From Gonatopus flavifemur (Eukaryota; Arthropoda; Insecta; Hymenoptera; Dryinidae), in assembly GCA_018340375.1 (NCBI GenBank), contig JAFFJZ010000013.1:6922501-6986500 (forward strand): a stretch of 64,000 bases of DNA, given 5' to 3'. This document shows, in pieces, positions 23,217-34,293 of the stretch (position 1 is its first letter; each line of letters opens with the position of its first letter). Below the pieces are notes generated by a model. That model was not told the origin of the DNA. It searched no databases and saw only the letters and a list, made by a program, of their open reading frames with translations. Position numbers and translations under genes: made by a program.

Positions 23217-24096
23217 ACATTTATTAGCATGAGTAAAATAGCTTCATTCGTTATGAATTCCCAAATCATGGGTTATAATACTTCATTTTATTGATTTCAA
23301 AACTATCCAAACTATTATTGTTCATATGAAATCTGTTCTATAAAATAGATCTTATCCAAAGAAATTGCTCTGAAGTTTGAACTGAAAAAGTATCTCATTG
23401 TGATCATGAATTTAGTTTTCTGTTGAAAAAATAGAACTCTCGGAATTAAAATTCACAACTATTCAGTGTATGATTTGATTTCATTATCTGAACAAAACTA
23501 CTTGTATTGAGATGAATGAGATTATTATACTTTCAACTGTACCGGTTTATAAATAACAGTATTTTTGGTCCTATAACTTCATGTTCTTGAGCATAATAAT
23601 TATTTCATTAACCTGATCCCGCGTTGTTTTTCTCATTATGGAAGAAGCTCATCATTTGTAAGCCATGTCTATTCATTCTATGAAACATATTTTCACTTGG
23701 AGTCAATAATTATTCTGGTGAAGAAAACAATTATCATGTCGAATACTTGATTGTTAAGAATTTCAAATACTAATTATAATTAACCTCGATTTCCATACGA
23801 AACTTTACGTTATAAAATTGAAGTTGTATTTCATTGATTTTCACTTTAGAATTCATCAAATGAGAGTTATAAATCGGATGAAAGATGATATTGACAAAAA
23901 TAATTAGTCATCCGGTCAATAGAGTGCGTTTTTAATTTCAAACAATAAATTTCAATGACCTGATTTGATATTACGAATCAAACGACTTTTTATGGTTATG
24001 AAATTATTTTAGTATCAAAAAGACATTTATTTAATGCAATGAAATGGGAATCAATGAAATCAATTTCAATCATTCAAAGAATTTTTTTTCTCAGTG

Positions 24097-25019
24097 AACC
24101 AACGGTTCCGTTGATTTGGCCCCCATTCAATTACGTAACACTTTTTTTCCTTTCGCTTCTTGTTGAAGCAACTTCAGACATGATAAGTAAGATACAGAAG
24201 GAAATAATGAATAGCATTACGTAATTCATGGACGGTCCCTGACTCTCACATTCTACAAGCATACCTATACCATGAAAAACATCTAAATTGAAAGCAATTA
24301 ACCTGTACATTTGCATATGAATGTTACACTCAGGAATTTCTATAGGAAACTTCATGTACATTGATATGGAGTCATTTACATTTATATTACATATACATTT
24401 GTATAGAAAAAATTCTACGAATTTACAGAAAATTTCTATTCGATTTAGGGAAAAAATGCTGAGGAAATGTGAAGTTCCATGTATTTTTATATGGAAATCC
24501 TCCATGTATATGGAGAAATCAATACTGAAAATTATTCCAAGTATTTTCATTGGATTCTACCATAATGTGTAGCAATTCATCGTGATGGTTTTCCTAATAT
24601 TTATATATTCCATATTTATTGGAGAATTCATCACTTATATATCCAATTCAAGTATGCAGCGAAAAAAAAGTACTATAACCATAAAAGGAAACATGGAGTC
24701 TATGTAGTATAAATTATAACTATGATTGCGCGAAAAAAATGAAACTGAAATTGGAAGCTGTAAAGCTAGCAGCCGATTGTGATAATTCTTCACATAAAAT
24801 GTTCATTAACGATTCAAAGATTGAGAATGTTTAGTGGAATGCGACTTAATCGATTTCTGGTATGAACAAAGCTTTAACAACGTTTAATTGGAAGTTACAA
24901 GAACTGACTGCTAGCTGCACGGCTGCTAGTTTCAGTTTCATGCGAAAAAACCAATAGAAGTCGATAGGCCCAATTCTATCGGAATCAATTATATTCAATT
25001 GTTTTTTCTCTTCATTGTG
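24097..25019. other. no gene; AT-rich with word repeats
   Basis: A 139-codon frame on the minus strand (24550 to 24131) consists of low-complexity Ile/Phe/Met-rich sequence over repeated TTCTATAGGAAACTTC-like words and is not believable as a gene. Near 24729-24952, ATGAAACTGAAA and TTTCAGTTTCAT are inverted, a possible worn hairpin. Confidence 0.4.
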
Positions 25020-25471
25020 ATTTCCGATTCATACATTGGTGTCAAATTTTTCGGTTTTGACAGATCCAGTTTCCTTCAAATGCTTACAGCACACTTAGAT
25101 AGTACATCCATTAGATATCCAAATGTCCGTCCAATATCTATTTGACGTCCTTCAGATCTCCATTTGATATTCCAAATATCCTGGATATCCAATGGACATC
25201 TAATGGATATCTGTGTGCTGTATGGGTTGTATCTTGGAACGCTTTCGACATACAAAATCATTCCTATAGCATAAAAGTTAGGATTTTTTCTGGACTTTTC
25301 AAGAATTCGAGGTGAAATTTTTTTTTCTATTCTTGTCTTGTTGTAATTCGATGATGGAAGTAAAAAAGGCATTTTATTCGAATTTGAACATTTCTCATTT
25401 TCAAATTTCACAAACACAGTTAATGTGGGGATATGCATAACGATATTTTTGGTTCATTTCCGGAAATGAGA
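25020..25471. repeat. left arm of an inverted repeat split by the hAT
   Basis: Imperfect reverse complement of 40440-40735, for example GGTGTCAAATTTTTCGG near 25039 against CCGAAAAATTTGACACC near 40714. The 14.8-kb hAT element sits in the middle, so an older palindromic element was its target. Confidence 0.8.
25087..25220. mobile_element. 134-bp CAGCACAC MITE with TA duplication
   Basis: CAGCACAC to GTGTGCTG between TA dinucleotides (25085-25086, 25221-25222). The interior iterates GATATCCATTAGATGTCC-type words. The corresponding place in the opposite arm lacks it. Confidence 0.8.
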
Positions 25472-25949
25472 CTCCACAGCAGGCCTGGATCAAGGGGGGG
25501 CTGCAGCCCCGGGCCTCCCTCACCAAGGGGCCTCATCTTTGAACATTCGCGAATTTCGTTTTCAAGCTTCTTATAACATTTTTATGGTAAACAGATTTTA
25601 TCGCATCAACTAACGTTCTTGATCGTTGAATCGGAGCCATTGAACGATTTTAATTCGAATCACTTTGAACTCCAAATAACTTTCTTTATCAACAACAGTG
25701 AAGGTGGTTGTAGTATACAAACGATCAGAGTCCTCCAATACTTTTGCCTTGTGAACAGAGATAGGAGGTTGCGCAAATTTTGGAAAATCATCAATCCAAC
25801 CTATTTACGCTGCACTAGTGATATGAACCAATTCCAAAATCTAATTTCTGCTTTCCGACAATTTTTTATCTCTAAAATGAAAATTGTTAACACCAAAATG
25901 TTTCTCGAAGCTCAGAGAAAAATTTTGGTTTCGTGTCTGTCTGTCGCTT

Positions 25950-26720
25950 AGGTGATCAACAAACTGCGAACGCACATATCTCTCGTTCCACTTATACAAT
26001 TTCGATAAAATTTATACCACAGTCGTAGGGTGGAGCGATAGTGGTCCCATATAAGTCAGCTTGATTCATTCAGAAGAAGTGGATGGGCTAGGAGAAATAT
26101 GGCAAAAAATGAACATTTTCGCGAACGTGCATATCTCCTGTTCTGTTCATCCGAGTCCAGTGAAACTTATACCAGGTTCTAGTTATGATCCAATAATGGT
26201 CCCATATGAGTTCCATTTGGATCGGTTCAAAACTGTGGAAAATTTTTTTTGCCATCCGCATTATTTGACAATATGTTGGAAGCATGCCTTCCCTATGTCC
26301 GTATCATCCGAATGCCATGAAACTTTGAGCATAGTTAATTCATGAAATGCTGATTATGAGACATAAGTTTCAGGCAAATCAATATTGGGAAAAGAAAAGG
26401 GTAAGCACTAAGTTTCGAAACAAAATTTGGAAATTTCGTAAATACCGCTATCATGTGGATATCGTTCGTTCTTATCATCCGTTCATCATAAATTTTCATC
26501 ACAGTTTCATGCAGTATCGATAGTGATCCCATATAAGTTTTACCCTGATCTCTACAGAAAAACGGGAGATGGAAAAGAAACATTTTACAAAAAATTGTGA
26601 TTTTGCGACGAAAAATGTCTTCGGTTCCTGTTATCCGATTGTAATGAAATTTATACTACTGTTCATTTATGGTCCCATAGTGGTCCCATATAAGTTTCAT
26701 CCCAATCGATTGAGAAATGT
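25950..26720. repeat. degenerate tandem repeat in hAT 5' region
   Basis: Four or five diverged units of roughly 160-200 bp share the words CATCCGA, TGAAACTTATACCA and TGGTCCCATATAAGTTTCA. They lie between the left end and the transposase. Subterminal repeats can bind transposase, but here this is only a suggestion. Confidence 0.7.
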
Positions 26721-28205
26721 GAAAAACAAGAATCTTTAGCAATCTGCATTGTTCGACGATATGTTTTTTTTTCTAACACAAACGAGGAAGCCACGTGCTA
26801 ATTGGCAGAGTTTTTTTCTGATATATTCATACTGAATGAAAGGAGCAATATGAAATGTGAAATATTATAATTCGGCTTACTCTATGGAGAATGATTTGTA
26901 AAATATCGCTTATAAATAATTTGGAATGATAAATTGTATGATCTCAAAAAACATTGGGAGCGGAGCGTAACATTAACCTTCGAAAGCTAAGGTATTTTCG
27001 GCATCCTATTTCACTAAATACGGATCGTTTCCGTCTTCGATATTGTAGCTACATAAAAAACCCGGGAGAAAATTGGAAAAAATTTACGAGACAAGTTTAA
27101 GTGCCCTTCTTCAATAAATCGTTATCATTTTCTTAAAAAAATCCAATTGGAGTTTTTTATTCGAATAAAGATTTCAAAAAATTGAGAGAAAAACGATGAA
27201 AAGTAGTTTTTGGTCGGTCAAAAAACACCCCTGTTTAGCCAATGATCATATCGAAAACATAAACTTGTCCTATAAGTTTATGGTTGAAAGCGACAATCAT
27301 CATTCAATAATTCTCAAAGGACTTGTTGAAAAGGAAGTCGCTACTCAGAACGTTTGATAATCTACCGAATCGACAAATATTTCTCCCCAAACTCCTTATC
27401 GAATATAAATATGAAATCTATTTTTCAGTTCCTAGTTTTATCGAGGGTCAAATCATTTATTCAAATAAATGTTGGATTAGATATGGAGGAATTTTGTTCG
27501 GAATTGATCAGAGTATTCCAGAATCAATGCATTTGAATGAAATATAGCGTTGCAACACGTTACTAGGAAAAGTAAAAATATAATCATCATGATTGTATCA
27601 TTTGTATAGGCTTCTAAATTCATTTCAACAAACCATGATGATTTCTGGAAGTTCGAAGTGATATTGCATGGGAACATGAATCATTTATTGATACCGAAAT
27701 ACGGATTGAGAGAAAACATATTGATACTCAAAGCTTTCAACTAATATCATAATTGTTTATACAATTTTTCAATTCAGTGAGAGCTCTTTGTATGCAATTG
27801 CTTTCCATGTATATCTGTATCCTTTTCTCATTCAGTGTTCAATTGTATGCGAGAAAATGACATAGATAGTTGCACATAGAGCGGTTTTGCTGTAATTCCA
27901 TTCGTTCGTCTCCTCACGAAAAACAAACGAAAAACGCAATAGAATTACACACTTATCGACGTATTTCATCGCATAATTCTCACTATATTGTATTCATTGG
28001 CAGTGAAACAAAAAGAAATCACAAGGAAAGGTTAATTATTCCTGACAGGTTTTACTGAGATTACAGCAAAAGAATATTTCAGTTATTATTGTTTTTCTGC
28101 TTATATTACTCATTGAGAATCATCATTCACAAACTTATCTTATTCGTCTTCGATTTTTTTCTGCTTTTATTTCATACTGATACATCGTTTGAGTAAATAT
28201 AAAAA

Positions 28206-28383
28206 ATGTCAAGAAAATTCGAAAGTGGATCTTTCAAAAGAGAAAGAAAAAAAGAAAGAGAGAAGTTTCAAAGCAAACTTCCTAAATTGACCCAATATTT
28301 TTCGTTTAATGGAACAGATGAATGCAATAGTTCACAGAATTCTGATCATCAATTAAAGATGAAAAATGTGCATCAAGATGAAG
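28206..28383 (+). CDS. hAT transposase exon 1
   Basis: First exon of the large hAT's transposase. ATG 28206 opens a basic N-terminus (MSRKFESGSFKRERKKERE) followed by LPKLTQYF, the usual start of ZMYM-type hAT transposases and similar to the start of the second hAT at 57936. It ends in a consensus donor GAAG|GTAAGT at 28384, leaving one extra nucleotide. No stop inside. The nuclear-localising basic stretch fits a DNA-binding protein. Confidence 0.75.
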
Positions 28384-28476
28384 GTAAGTGTTTCCGATTG
28401 AGTGTACATGATAAAAATCAGACAAAATAAGGTGATTCTCTAAACCGTATTCATAATAACTTTCTTATTTGATTAG

Positions 28477-28611
28477 ATGTGATAGGAGAAACGCCTCAAA
28501 ACAATAATGACATTCACTGTAACAATGAAGTTTTAAGTGAAATTTGTGAGAACAATGCAGATGAGAATGATGAGCGGTCCATTATGATATCCAATAATTG
28601 TTCTGACACAG
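28477..28611 (+). CDS. hAT transposase exon 2
   Basis: A 135-nt exon after TTTGATTAG (28468-28476), ending ACAG|GTACTT at 28612. Joining to exon 1 keeps phase 1, the exon is open throughout, and the phase fits exon 3 at 34294. It encodes an acidic, Asn-rich linker, poorly conserved in the family. Identification rests on phase and position. Confidence 0.6.
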
Positions 28612-29139
28612 GTACTTTTTTTACAAATAAAATAATTCGCTCCTAGTCTTTAATTTCAGTTTTTGTTAGTAACATGAATTGTCTCCAGTTTTGAGGCACA
28701 CTGTTGAAGAAATCTGTTTGGAATTTAATATAAAAAGTTTGGAAGCAATTAACATACACAATTGTGTATTAATTTTCAAAAATTTTTGTATCCCCAAAAT
28801 AATAGACAGAATTTTCAAATTCAAGCCACAACATTATAGAAATCGATGTAAAAAAATGCATGAATTTTCAACACTATATTACTTAATTCCCAAAATTCCT
28901 CCCAAATGTTTCATCATGTTTTGTTACAAAATTAATACAAAAAATTCTGAAAATGAAAATACATATGTCCTTGGTAGACATTTTCTCTAGTTAATCATAA
29001 GGCACAAGATTTTTCACTAAATTTACTTTTATTGATTTATTCAAAGATGATGAAAAAAAAAACACCAACCTTCGCTTCACTATGGTGTTTGGTGGGAAGG
29101 AAATATGACAACACACATGAATCATTATGATTTGGAATA
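28612..29139. other. start of expanded intron 2, no gene
   Basis: AT-rich sequence between the exon 2 donor and the dispersed repeat. Open stretches such as 28679-28990 are low in complexity and cross the intron; none is convincing. Confidence 0.45.
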
Positions 29140-29778
29140 ACTTTGTTGGCAATGTTGAAAAGTTTTTAACCTAATGGGGAACCGAACCTGCTCTACCTAC
29201 CTACCTACCTAACCTTTGAAATCTAACACCTTGCCAACGTAGCTATACCGCACTGTGAGATTTGGAGTTCATTTGATGGATAGATTTGTTGGTAAACAGT
29301 TCCACCAGCCCCCTGGCGGTTGTACCATGAAAGTTGACCCGCTACATTTAGACTACACATTCTCCGTACTTTTACATATCGGAATCATCGCGCTGAAAAA
29401 TTGTCCAAATTCATTCCCGTACAATATCAGTGATAAAATTGACAGTTCTTGAAAAAGTGATTTCAATAAACATAACATAAAGACATAACCCTACTTTTGG
29501 AATTTGTTTTTGTTTTGTATCTAATAAAACATAAAATTCTTCATAACAGTGATAAATTAATGTGATTTTTGTGATAAGATTATATTTTGGTTTGAATTCA
29601 TTATTTTGTGCTTTCCATTGAAAAATCATTCACATTATGTTATGTGTAAGAAGTGAACTGGAAAATATTACAAGTTATGAATGTATCGTCATGATTCTTC
29701 AAGTGTCCCTGTTTTTCATCAAAATCAAATCCCAAAGGAGACTTTTGTGGAGTCATATTTATGGTATGTGAAAGTCAC
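29140..29778. repeat. dispersed repeat, copy 1
   Basis: About 640 bp repeated at 62787-63429 with high similarity, from GGAATAACT..TGTTG through TTTTTAACCTAA and GACATAACCCTACTTTTGG to GTCACATA. It carries a CTACC microsatellite and a tRNA-like module on the minus strand. At the same point where copy 1 continues as CATAGATC, copy 2 is interrupted by a mariner. Confidence 0.88.
29178..29245 (-). other. tRNA-like module (A and B box)
   Basis: On the minus strand, A box TAGCTACGTTGG (29245-29234; 11 of 12 to TRGCNNAGYNGG) and B box GGTTCGGTTCC (29188-29178; 10 of 11 to GGTTCRANYCC) are 45 nt apart. Not a functional tRNA: the stems are not maintained and a CTACC repeat lies between the boxes. 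Resembles a SINE head. Confidence 0.6.
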
Positions 29779-29799
29779 ATAGATCTATGGGGTTTTAGC

Positions 29800-30840
29800 A
29801 ATAAATAATCATCTGTCAAATTACAAGCACAGGGAATTCCCTTCATGACCATAAATTACATGCGACATGAGAAATATTCAATTGATTTTCATTCTTACAA
29901 ATTGACTAAATAATTTGTTCATATCTAATTATTTATAAATACATGTATAGTTCAAAGAAGTTATTTTTAAGTAATTTTTGACAATCAATATCTCTTATAA
30001 GTATCTATCGTGCCAATGGTTCATGGTGGTCAGAGTAAAGAAAACTCACTGCGCTCCCAATATATAAGTCAATTTCTTCATCGACTCAAGTGTTGCGGAT
30101 ATCTACTTCTTATTCGCAAAGAATTTATTTCAACCAAGTGGCTGGTCATTTCACTTCATACAGATGGTGGATTGAAGGAATGACATCACTCCATTCCACT
30201 TGATTACCTGAAAAATCATCAGAGGTTTACAAAAGTGGTAGCGATATTACATTCTTTCAGGCAATTGGCATGATGGGTACTTGACTGTGATTCGATTCCA
30301 AAAAATATTTGTAAATAGCTTCATTGAATGATACATGTAGTTATAAATGGAGTTGAGGATTCTTACCGTTAGAAAAATCATCTCTCGAATTACAAGCATA
30401 GGGAATTTCGTTCACTACCATACCTCACATGCAACAATATAAATATTCAATTGGTTCTGATTCTTGCAAATGGACCTAAAAATTTGTTCATATATAATTA
30501 TTTATAACTACATGCATAGTTCAATGAAGTTATTTCTAAGTAATTTTTGACAATCTGTCCCTTATAAGTATCCATCGTGCCAATAGTTCATAGTAATATC
30601 AGAGTGCAGAAAACTTACTGCGCTCCCAATATATAAGTCAATTTCTCTATCATCTCAAGTTTTGTGGATACCTTTTATTCGCAAAGCATTTATTTCAACA
30701 AAGTGGCTGGTTATTCCACTTCATACACATTGTTGATTGGGAAAATACTATCATTCCATGTGACTTGATGACGGTTTGAAAAATCATCAGAGGTGTACAA
30801 AAGTGGGGCTGATAATACATTCTTTCATGAAAAGCAATAA
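29800..30840. repeat. two-copy direct repeat, about 570-bp period
   Basis: The block at about 29805-30290 recurs at about 30372-30830, for example AATTACAAGCA.AGGGAATT, TACTGCGCTCCCAATATATAAGTCAATTTC-like words (split at TGCGCTCCCAATATATAAG) and AATCATCAGAGGT.TACAAAAGTGG. Non-coding. Confidence 0.85.
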
Positions 30841-32548
30841 CTTCATACCTTTTTCATGCTGTGAAAAAAGAATAGAGCTGTTGAACATTGTTTTATTTTA
30901 TGAATAATTTTTGTGAATAATTTTCCACGAGGAACTGAATTACTGTCTGTGTTGAATAATTATCTGATCTGTTGCATTAATCAAGTACTTGTTGGAGAAG
31001 TATTTCGGAACACAGTACTTTAGTTCAATAAAAATATTGTTTCATATTGAACACCTTTGACATCTGAAGAAAGAACTGTAAAAGATTTCTTACGTACGAC
31101 TTCTGAAGTATGTTTTGAATACTGATTCTCAAAGCTATCCATTCAGACATCTTTATGAGAAGTGGAATAATATTGCATAAGACTTTTAAAGAATGCCTTG
31201 CAGATAACTTTTAGACGATGCCAGGGTAAATCTTAAGCCATCTTGAGAACACTTTCAGAAATCTAAAAGATACCCTTAAGAAAGTTTTTCCTGTTCTTAC
31301 AAAATTTCCTCGGATTTTGACTTATTTTTCCTTCAAAACATGGGAAAATATATGGAAATTTTACAAATTTGCGGGAATTGACAGGACAAACTTCTCTAAG
31401 AGTATTTTTTCTTCCATCTGAGTGGATACCATCATTTAATTTCATTCCGTTGCTGGGTCAGGTGGATGGAAAATTTTGAAAAGTTCATGCCTGTGGGATA
31501 TAGACCGATGGATTCAGGATGTCTTGGAACGAAATATAAATCAGCAATCAAATTCACGGTTTCATGATTATTCATGGTTTTCCATGGTTATTCTGTTTTC
31601 TTTTGGTTTTGAGGTTAGCTCTTTCTAACTAGTATGGATTGGGATCCATTTTTTTTGGAGGGATAACCACCATATATGAGTGTTTTTAGAAGTGAAAACA
31701 CCATAAATACGTGTTTATATATTTTTTGTCCTTGGCAAAAACTCCTAGATTTTATCTAAGAAATAGTCTAGGAAAATATCTAAGAAAATGTCTAGGAAAA
31801 AGGTCTAGGAAAAAGCCTAGGAAAATTTTTCCTACGGGGTGTGCCTTTTTTTAATACTATGCTTCACCATTGGAGTTATCGTACATATTGAATGATATTG
31901 AACACATGGTAATTAAATGCGTAAAGTGTAATCGCGCATTGATTTGATGCACATTATGAAAATTCAATATCTACATTTATGAATTTTCATAAACTGTGGT
32001 AAATATCAAAAATTTTGTTTGAAATTTGAGAAATATGTGATTGATCTTCCAATATCCAAATGAATACAGAAATTCAATATCTACAGTTATGAATTTTCAC
32101 AAACTGTTATGAATTTCAAAACTTTTGTTTAAAGTTCATGAAATATGTGATTGATTTTTCAACATCCAAATGTGGAATACCACTCATATAGTGCCCTTGA
32201 AAATTACTGTACTTTTTTCTATAAACGTATATTAAATTCACAAACATTTTTAACAGTGCATAATACATGCTTATAGCTCCAAAAAGAATAATTGATTCTG
32301 ATTTTCTTCTCAACTCTCAACATCTTTGATAAAATTTGATGTGCATTGGAATTGCTAGTAATGCATTTTATTCTGATTTTATATTTGTTTTCCTTTTGCT
32401 TTCCAATATCACTTGTTCATTTTTATGTGAAGTAATTGAATTATTATAATTGGATTCCATGCAACTATGTTAATTTGAGGTGAAAAGTTACTTGATATGA
32501 TCAGTTTTCATTTATTATACCTTTAGTACTCTTTGAAAATAAGAAGAT
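30841..32548. other. no gene; short repeat at 31740-31830
   Basis: AT-rich intronic DNA. A cluster of about six TCTAAGAAAAT/TCTAGGAAAA units lies near 31745-31830, and the sentence GAATTCAATATCTACA..TATGAATTTTCA occurs twice near 31970 and 32070. No coding sense. Confidence 0.45.
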
Positions 32549-32668
32549 CCCTAGCATGTATGTACCATGGGGCCCACCCCGGTCCAGCATGGGCCCCATC
32601 CTGCCCATATGGGTCCAAGACTGGGTCAGAGTGGGGCCAGAGTGGGCCAAAGTTCATACACACTAGGG
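32549..32668. mobile_element. 120-bp GC-rich MITE, TIR CCCTAG
   Basis: CCCTAGCATGTATG at the left and CATACACACTAGGG at the right, with a G/C-rich interior repeating GGGGCCCA and GGGCC words. It stands out sharply from the AT-rich surroundings. Confidence 0.7.
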
Positions 32669-32786
32669 ATAGTTGATTTAGTACTGTGATATTTTAGGAG
32701 TATGAGATACCGTTTTTTAAAATACGCATAAGAATAGTTTTGAAGCAATTGAGAATATAGAGAATCTTCTGAAAAAATTTTCCATA

Positions 32787-33791
32787 CACGGAGGAAAATT
32801 TGATTGTGAAAATTACTATTTTTTGTCGTAAACTAGTATCATTGGAAAATGTTGACAGTAATTTGTAACCTAAGTGTATTATTTCATACGCACGTAGTGA
32901 ATAATCGTCAGCTACGATGGTAAAAATGAAGATTCACCGTGAGAAAATATATTTCAGTAATAACAACTATGAACAAACGAAATAAATACCTTTTCTAATG
33001 GAAATTATTACCACTTGACAATAATAGATTCTGTTTAAACAACTATTCTGAATTTTGAAAGCCACGAATCACATTTACTACCAATGACGGGTCGGTATAA
33101 TACAAGCGCTGATGGTAATATTTTCCAACAGCGCCCGAGATTTTCTCACATTTATCGCACACAACAAGTTGTCCAGTTTAGGTTCCCTCGTTTAGTCTTT
33201 CAATGAAACTTCAAAACAGCGAATTCATAAGTGCGAGCGTACCAAAGCGGCTTCAGTTGTAAGGTTCTTAGGTAGATGTAAGTACATTATTCTTAAGTTC
33301 GAATCCCCTCCGCGTAATCAGGATTTCTCATTATAAACTGTAATCAAGAATGTATTAAAAATCACATGATTGCAATCAACAAATATGGTGGTAATAACTC
33401 GAAGGTTGAACAATATGAACTAACAAATGTGCCTGGGAATATATTTTTGCAAGTAAATTTTTTTTTTCATTTTAGTGAATGATATTACTATCATTGATGG
33501 TGAAAATTATTGCCTCTGCTTCGATTTTTAGAGCTCTTGCTTGCGAGAATCTTGAAATAAAGTGTAAAGAAACATTACGATCGCTGATGGTAAAAAATAT
33601 TCGCACTGCCTGGAATCATCAATATTACCTTTGTTAGTTTTCCTGAAGAAATTTTGAATTTTTGACAAAGTGAAGTTTACCATCGTGATAATTTTATTTC
33701 CAAGCTATTCCCAATACTTTCAGTTTACCAATTTTGATGATGATATTACCTACGTATTTTACCACTTTCAACCATCAAATTTCTCTCCGTG
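32787..33791. mobile_element. 1.0-kb TIR element with TA duplication
   Basis: CACGGAGGAAAATTTGATTG at the left and, inverted, CACGGAGAGAAATTTGATGG at the right; TA on both flanks (32785-32786, 33792-33793). The interior iterates GATGGTAATATT-type words at least six times and contains a tRNA-like module on the plus strand. No ORF, so non-autonomous. Confidence 0.83.
33240..33306 (+). other. tRNA-like module inside the 1.0-kb TIR element
   Basis: A box-like TACCAAAGCGG (33240-33250) and B box AGTTCGAATCC (33296-33306; 10 of 11 to consensus), 45 nt apart. It sits near the middle of a TA-flanked TIR element. Not a plausible functional tRNA. Confidence 0.55.
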
Positions 33792-33793
33792 TA

Positions 33794-34293
33794 CAATCAT
33801 GTGGACGGTTTTTTGGGCTTCACAGTTTGTTTCAAAAAAATATCTTCAACATGGTGCATTTTTTGTGACAATAATATAGTATGATCACTTTTGAATGATT
33901 CAGTAAATTATTGGAAATTCAAGTTTCCAATTTGCTTATGAACATAACCAAGAGTAATTAATATAATCAAGAGTATTGAATTTCAATGTGCATTTGTGCG
34001 TCTATGTAAATTCAAGATATTTGGAATGTTTCGGGAAATTTATCAAGAGACATTTACAAATCATACACTTCCTCTCAAACTTTTTGAAATAACATAATGT
34101 CATAAAAATTCATAAGTTCATATCAGTTCTTCCAATTTTATGTTCGTGAGCTTATAATTGATCATTTTTATCTGAACAGGTTTCACACAAAATACGTTTT
34201 CAATTCTTCAATCATCATCATCTTTGCTATTTCATTTATGTGAGGTAGTATATTTTCACTTTTCGTCCAATCTAAGGTTCATTTGTTTTTTAG
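33794..34293. other. end of intron 2, no gene
   Basis: AT-rich sequence running to the acceptor TTTGTTTTTTAG at 34282-34293. Nothing else seen. Confidence 0.5.

Larger units (their letters stand above)
21573..24096. mobile_element. 2.28-kb CACTGAG element, copy R
   Basis: Reverse-oriented copy of 15800-18078. Starts CACTGAGAAAAAAAATG and ends ATTTTTTTTCTCAGTG, with AA on both flanks (a possible 2-bp duplication different from copy L). Removing the inserted 248-bp element and its 2-bp duplication gives 2274 bp. Together L and R form an inverted pair around 3.5 kb. Confidence 0.86.

Noticed and set aside
24131..24550. 139-codon minus-strand frame
   Set aside because: Low-complexity, Ile/Phe/Met-rich, overlaps repeated AT-rich words and an opposite-strand frame; no motif.
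29178..29245. Functional tRNA genes
   Set aside because: The A and B boxes are good at six places, but acceptor and anticodon stems do not pair and simple repeats interrupt the loops, so they are called tRNA-like only.
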